From: Oscillospiraceae bacterium
GTDB taxonomy: Bacteria; Bacillota; Clostridia; Oscillospirales; Ruminococcaceae
Assembly (NCBI GenBank): GCA_015067145.1
Contig: SVNA01000003.1
Span: 102,614 to 166,613, forward strand
Reading direction: 5' to 3'
DNA length: 64,000 bases
Positions within the stretch are counted from its first letter, which is position 1. The number at the start of each line of letters is the position of its first letter. A program made the position numbers and the translations under genes. Of the stretch, positions 60,823 through 64,000 are shown piece by piece. The notes beneath the pieces are model-generated. The model made no database searches. It saw only the letters and a list, made by a program, of their open reading frames with translations, and had not been told where the DNA came from.

Positions 60823-62058
60823 ATGTATAAAAAAATAGTTGTATTGCTGTGTTTTGTATCTTTGCTGATTGGATGTACATCGCAGCCAGAGGCAGCTGAT
60901 GTTGTAGCTGAGGCTGAAACTGCTGAAGAAACAGTGGTGGAACAGACTGCACAGGCAAAAACAGTGTGGGCAGAGGTGAATGATGAAAACAATCTGCTTT
61001 CAGAACAGCAAAAGGAGCTGCTGCACAGTTTTGCACTGTGCTGTGCAGAAACCCTGCGAGATGTACAGCCTGCAGATATTGGCAATCTTTTTGCAGAAAC
61101 AGAAGGGGAAGAAAGTTTTATAAACAAGACTGCGTACAATGCTCTCTGCGAAATCCGCAATATGCAGAAGCCGGCCCTGTCGCTGGAATACGCAGGGGTT
61201 GTTTACAACGTTGATACAGCCTATGACGGCGGAAGAGGGATAGTGGTTGAACTATATGAGAATAATGTTCAGAAATTCCGGCATCTTAAAGAGGAGTCCC
61301 TTACATATAATACATATCATAAATTCGTACTTGTTCAGACTGACGGGGAATGGAAGATAAAATCTCATCTGCAGGAGGAGGATTTCTTCCTGCTTGCACA
61401 GGAAGCGTGGGAGGATGCACAGGGAGGCACATTGGCTGAAAAATCAGAAAATGCAGTGAAACTGCTCAGGGCAGATGCAGAGGAGAATTTTGTTCTCTGC
61501 GGCGAAAAACTCAATGAATACATACAGCTTGATGTGTCAAAGGAGTATGACCGCGAAAAGGCGGTGGAATATGCAAGCCAGTGGTGTAACAAACGCAATC
61601 CGGAATACCTGGAATATGACCTTTACGGCGGCAACTGTCAGAACTTTGCCAGCCAGTGCATATATGCAGGCGGTATGGATATGGATATAAAAGGTACATA
61701 TACCTGCCAGTGGAAATTCTATGGCAAGGACCTGAATTTTTATCAGACAGCACGTGGACGTTCCTATTCATTTATAGGTGTGGACGAGTTTTACAGCTAT
61801 GCTGTATACAATACGGGCAGTGGTCTTGCACTTCAGCCGGATATCAGTATTGATTATGCGGAAAAAGGGGATGTGATACAGGTTGGTGCCTACGGAAAAT
61901 GGCGTCATTCTCTTGTTGTAACCGATGTGCTGAAAGACGAAAACGGCAAAATAACCGATATCGTTCTCGCATCAAACACTGCTGACCGCTGGAACTATCC
62001 TCTCAGTGCATATATCTATACATACCCAAGGCTTATACATATTGACGGCCAGTATTAG
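60823..62058 (+). CDS. Lipoprotein with C-terminal amidase domain (Amidase_6-like)
   Basis: The 411-residue protein has a lipoprotein signal (LCFVSLLIGC, Cys18) and an Ala/Glu/Thr-rich linker, a middle region of unknown fold (residues 60-230), and a C-terminal amidase domain: YDREKAVEYASQWCNKRNPEY, GGNCQNFASQCIYAGG with the candidate catalytic Cys, and WRHSLVVTDV with the His. Related domains cut cell-wall peptide or amide bonds in sporulating Bacillota. ATG follows gaggaaag. It is a single gene between the translation operon and rpsO. Confidence 0.87.
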   Translation: MYKKIVVLLCFVSLLIGCTSQPEAADVVAEAETAEETVVEQTAQAKTVWAEVNDENNLLSEQQKELLHSFALCCAETLRDVQPADIGNLFAETEGEESFINKTAYNALCEIRNMQKPALSLEYAGVVYNVDTAYDGGRGIVVELYENNVQKFRHLKEESLTYNTYHKFVLVQTDGEWKIKSHLQEEDFFLLAQEAWEDAQGGTLAEKSENAVKLLRADAEENFVLCGEKLNEYIQLDVSKEYDREKAVEYASQWCNKRNPEYLEYDLYGGNCQNFASQCIYAGGMDMDIKGTYTCQWKFYGKDLNFYQTARGRSYSFIGVDEFYSYAVYNTGSGLALQPDISIDYAEKGDVIQVGAYGKWRHSLVVTDVLKDENGKITDIVLASNTADRWNYPLSAYIYTYPRLIHIDGQY

Positions 62059-62104
62059 TTAACAAAAAGTTCAAAAATTTTGCGGTAAATATTGAATTTT
62101 CTTA

Positions 62105-62133
62105 TTTACAAACACAAAAACAAATGATATAAT
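62105..62133 (+). promoter_or_regulatory. SigA-type promoter of rpsO
   Basis: TTTACA, 17-bp spacer, TATAAT with TGA extended -10. The leader of about 105 nt can form stem-loops (for example cctcagactgagt), where bS15 autoregulation is known in other bacteria. Confidence 0.7.
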
Positions 62134-62244
62134 ATTCAAGCTGACCTATAAATCGGTTTGAGGAACAAAGCTGTGTAACAGATGTTCACCCACCTCAGAC
62201 TGAGTTATAAGGCAAAAATAAATAATTGAAAGGTGAAAACAACT

Positions 62245-62499
62245 ATGAACAAACAGGAAATCATCGCAACATACGCAATGCACGAAGGCGACACAGGTTC
62301 TCCAGAAGTACAGATTGCTCTTCTTACAGCAAGAATCAATCACCTCACAGAGCACCTCAAAACTAACAAACAGGACCACCACTCCCGTCGTGGCCTTTTC
62401 AAAATGGTAGGTCGTCGTAGAAACCTTTTGGCATATCTCCAGAAAACAGATATCGAAAGATACCGTGCAATCGTTGCTAAATTGGGTCTCCGTAAATAA
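62245..62499 (+). CDS. rpsO: Small ribosomal subunit protein uS15
   Basis: The 84-residue protein has the uS15 blocks [32 protein letters not shown] and [12 protein letters not shown] (in parts). ATG at 62245 is preferred over TTG at 62233 since it follows gaaaggtg and gives the family N-terminus NKQEII. It binds 16S rRNA early in 30S assembly. It precedes pnp, as in most bacteria. Confidence 0.97.
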   Translation: MNKQEIIATYAMHEGDTGSPEVQIALLTARINHLTEHLKTNKQDHHSRRGLFKMVGRRRNLLAYLQKTDIERYRAIVAKLGLRK

Positions 62500-62514
62500 T
62501 TTCAATCAGCTAAT

Positions 62515-62542
62515 AAGGCAGATGTTAACAGCATCTGCCTTT
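62515..62542 (+). terminator. Leaky terminator between rpsO and pnp
   Basis: A 10-bp stem aaggcagatg/catctgcctt with a weak T-run (tttaag), suggesting partial readthrough into pnp. Confidence 0.65.
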
Positions 62543-62576
62543 AAGTCTAAAATGACACAGAAAATTTAACATTAAG

Positions 62577-62690
62577 CAGACAGGAAATTTATTATATTTA
62601 GCAGTAACTTGAGCCTTTAAAGCACAAAGCTTTTAACGGCTGAACTCATTGCTAAAAATGTAATGTTTCCTGTCTGGCAGCTAAAACAGG
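62577..62690 (+). promoter_or_regulatory. pnp leader with alternative structures over the ribosome binding site
   Basis: cagacaggaaa (62577-62587) is perfectly complementary to tttcctgtctg (62666-62676); the enclosed region holds another hairpin (agcctttaaagc/gcttttaacggct, about 62611-62642). The right arm can instead pair cctgt (62669-62673) with acagg (62686-62690), which is part of the pnp ribosome binding site acaggagg. Confidence 0.5.
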
Positions 62691-62700
62691 AGGTAAAAAA

Positions 62701-64000
62701 ATGAGTTTTAGAGTGTTTGAAACTACCTTTGCAGGTAGAAAGCTTGTTGTAGAAACAGGCAAAATGTGTGCTCTTTCCAACGGTTCCTGTCTTGTAAGAT
62801 ACGGCGATACAGTTGTTCTTGCAAACGTAACTATGAGTGCAAACCCAAGAGAAGGCATCGACTTTTTTCCATTGTCTGTGGACTTTGAAGAAAAAATCTA
62901 CGCTGTAGGCCGCATCCCAGGTTCCTTCCTCAGACGTGAAGGCCGCCCGGGTGAAAGTGCAATCCTCTCTTCCCGCGTTGTTGACAGACCAATGCGTCCT
63001 CTCTTTCCAAAAGATATGCGTAACGATGTTTCCATCGTTATGACTGTTATGAGCGTTGAGCCGGACTGTGATCCTGAAATCACAGGTATGCTCGGTGCTA
63101 TCATCGCAACAGAAATCTCCGACGTTCCGTTCAACGGTCCAATCGGTGGTATCTCTGTTGGTCTTGTAGATGATGAAATCGTTCTCATGCCAAGTGCAGA
63201 ACAGAAGAAAAACAACAAACTTGACCTTACACTGGTTTGCAGTGAAGAAAAAGTTGTTATGATTGAAGCTGGTGCTGCTGAAGTTCCGGAAGACAAAATG
63301 CTGGAAGCTATCAGAACAGGTCACGAAGAAATCAAAAAATTCATCGAATTCGTAAAAGAAATCAAAGCTGAAATCGGCGAACCAAAATACGAATTCCAGC
63401 ACATCGAAGTTGACCACGATATGTTCGAAGCAATCAAGGAATTTGCTATCGACAAGGTTAAATTTGCTCTCGATACAGACGATAAAAACGTTCGTGAAGC
63501 CCGTCTCAACCCAATCTACACAGAAGTGCACGAAAAATTCGACGAAATGTACCCTGAAAGAGCAGGCGAAATCGACGAATGTATGTACAAACTGCAGAAA
63601 TTCATCGTTCGCCGTTGGCTCCTTGATGAAGGTAAACGTGTTGACGGCCGTGGCATCAACGAAATCCGTCCTCTTGCTGCAGAAGTAGGCATCCTGCCAA
63701 GAACACACGGCTCAGGTATGTTTACACGTGGTCAGACACAGGTTCTCACAGTTGCAACACTTGGTTCTGTAAAAGACGCACAGCTTATCGACGGTCTCCA
63801 GGATGTATATGAAAAGAAATATATGCACCAGTACAACTTCCCACCATACTCTGTTGGCGAAGCAAGACCGCTCCGTTCCCCAGGCAGACGTGAAATCGGT
63901 CACGGTGCACTTGCTGAAAGAGCACTTGTTCCTGTACTTCCAAGCCAGGAAGAATTCCCATACACAATCAGACTTGTTTCTGAAATCCTTTCTTCCAACG
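62701..64000 (+). CDS. pnp: Polyribonucleotide nucleotidyltransferase (3' truncated by the window)
   Basis: The frame is open from ATG 62701 to the window end (433 codons). It shows the first RNase PH core (GDTVVLANVTMS, FFPLSVDFEEK, GRIPGSFLRREGRPGE), the helical linker (FEAIKEFAIDKVKFAL region) and the start of the second core (RTHGSGMFTRGQTQVLTVATLG, PPYSVGEARPLRSPGRREIGHG in parts). PNPase degrades RNA by phosphorolysis and takes part in the degradosome. The KH and S1 domains lie beyond the window. An aggagg precedes ATG. Confidence 0.97.
   Translation, partial: MSFRVFETTFAGRKLVVETGKMCALSNGSCLVRYGDTVVLANVTMSANPREGIDFFPLSVDFEEKIYAVGRIPGSFLRREGRPGESAILSSRVVDRPMRPLFPKDMRNDVSIVMTVMSVEPDCDPEITGMLGAIIATEISDVPFNGPIGGISVGLVDDEIVLMPSAEQKKNNKLDLTLVCSEEKVVMIEAGAAEVPEDKMLEAIRTGHEEIKKFIEFVKEIKAEIGEPKYEFQHIEVDHDMFEAIKEFAIDKVKFALDTDDKNVREARLNPIYTEVHEKFDEMYPERAGEIDECMYKLQKFIVRRWLLDEGKRVDGRGINEIRPLAAEVGILPRTHGSGMFTRGQTQVLTVATLGSVKDAQLIDGLQDVYEKKYMHQYNFPPYSVGEARPLRSPGRREIGHGALAERALVPVLPSQEEFPYTIRLVSEILSSN

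Noticed and set aside
62617..63708. 363-residue minus-strand frame
   Set aside because: Antisense of pnp and its leader.

Overview
The window is a bacterial chromosome segment of roughly 40% GC. The gene repertoire suggests a Gram-positive Bacillota of class Clostridia, probably an Oscillospiraceae/Ruminococcaceae-like gut bacterium: DnaD and a DnaI-type helicase loader, ECF and BMP-like lipoprotein transporters, a class B sortase, rnpM/ylxQ between nusA and infB, frequent TTG starts with strong AGGAGG sites, and SigA-type promoters. This placement is inferred from gene content only.

Layout. 1-2343: end of an envelope polysaccharide locus (CapD/PglF-like nucleotide-sugar dehydratase cut by the window edge, then a PglC-like sugar-phosphate transferase). 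2459-2572: an unlisted 37-residue Asn/Gln/Lys protein on the minus strand behind a sigma-G-like promoter. 2748-3491: yebC. 3676-16286: a 12.6 kb co-directional Ter stress island with a CitE-like lyase, YceG, TelA, three TerD proteins, a Ca2+ P-type ATPase, a rhomboid protease, a PRTase-TRSP protein, a StiP/PELOTA protein and a HAD phosphatase. 16587-18197: a zinc-ribbon/PASTA protein whose kinase domain has lost its catalytic residues. 18356-19406: rpsF-ssb-rpsR on the minus strand. 19619-21796: a RING/DUF2628 membrane protein divergent from prfB. 22166-27402: a four-gene ABC importer with a DUF3798 lipoprotein.

27564-32771 (all minus): an ECF S component, a degenerate MocR-type regulator, a NitT/TauT-type ABC importer behind a long structured leader, and a small membrane protein. 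33028-36968: an SLC13-type permease, a GH2 glycosidase and a membrane-bound XRE regulator. 37138-37450: tRNA-Ser(GGA) whose 3' end plus terminator is duplicated 190 bp downstream, which looks like a small attachment-site remnant; two small hypothetical genes and a MATE exporter follow. 39860-42620: dnaD-dnaI-radical SAM operon. 42766-47365: a TSCPD protein, a ClpC-like unfoldase, an FlK-like thioesterase, a class B sortase and a metallo-hydrolase. 47474-49185: an AGCS amino acid:sodium symporter controlled by a tandem glycine riboswitch. 49659-50912: an M29 aminopeptidase.

51087-58977 is the conserved translation operon rimP-nusA-rnpM-ylxQ-infB-rbfA-nrnA-truB-ribF, tightly packed and ending in a polytopic membrane protein (58974-60722). 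After an amidase-domain lipoprotein come rpsO and pnp; pnp runs off the right edge. The most unusual items are the composite Ter island, the Asn/Gln/Lys micro-protein, the pseudokinase, the Lys-less truncated MocR protein, the tRNA-derived repeat, and several leaders with mutually exclusive or attenuator-like structures.
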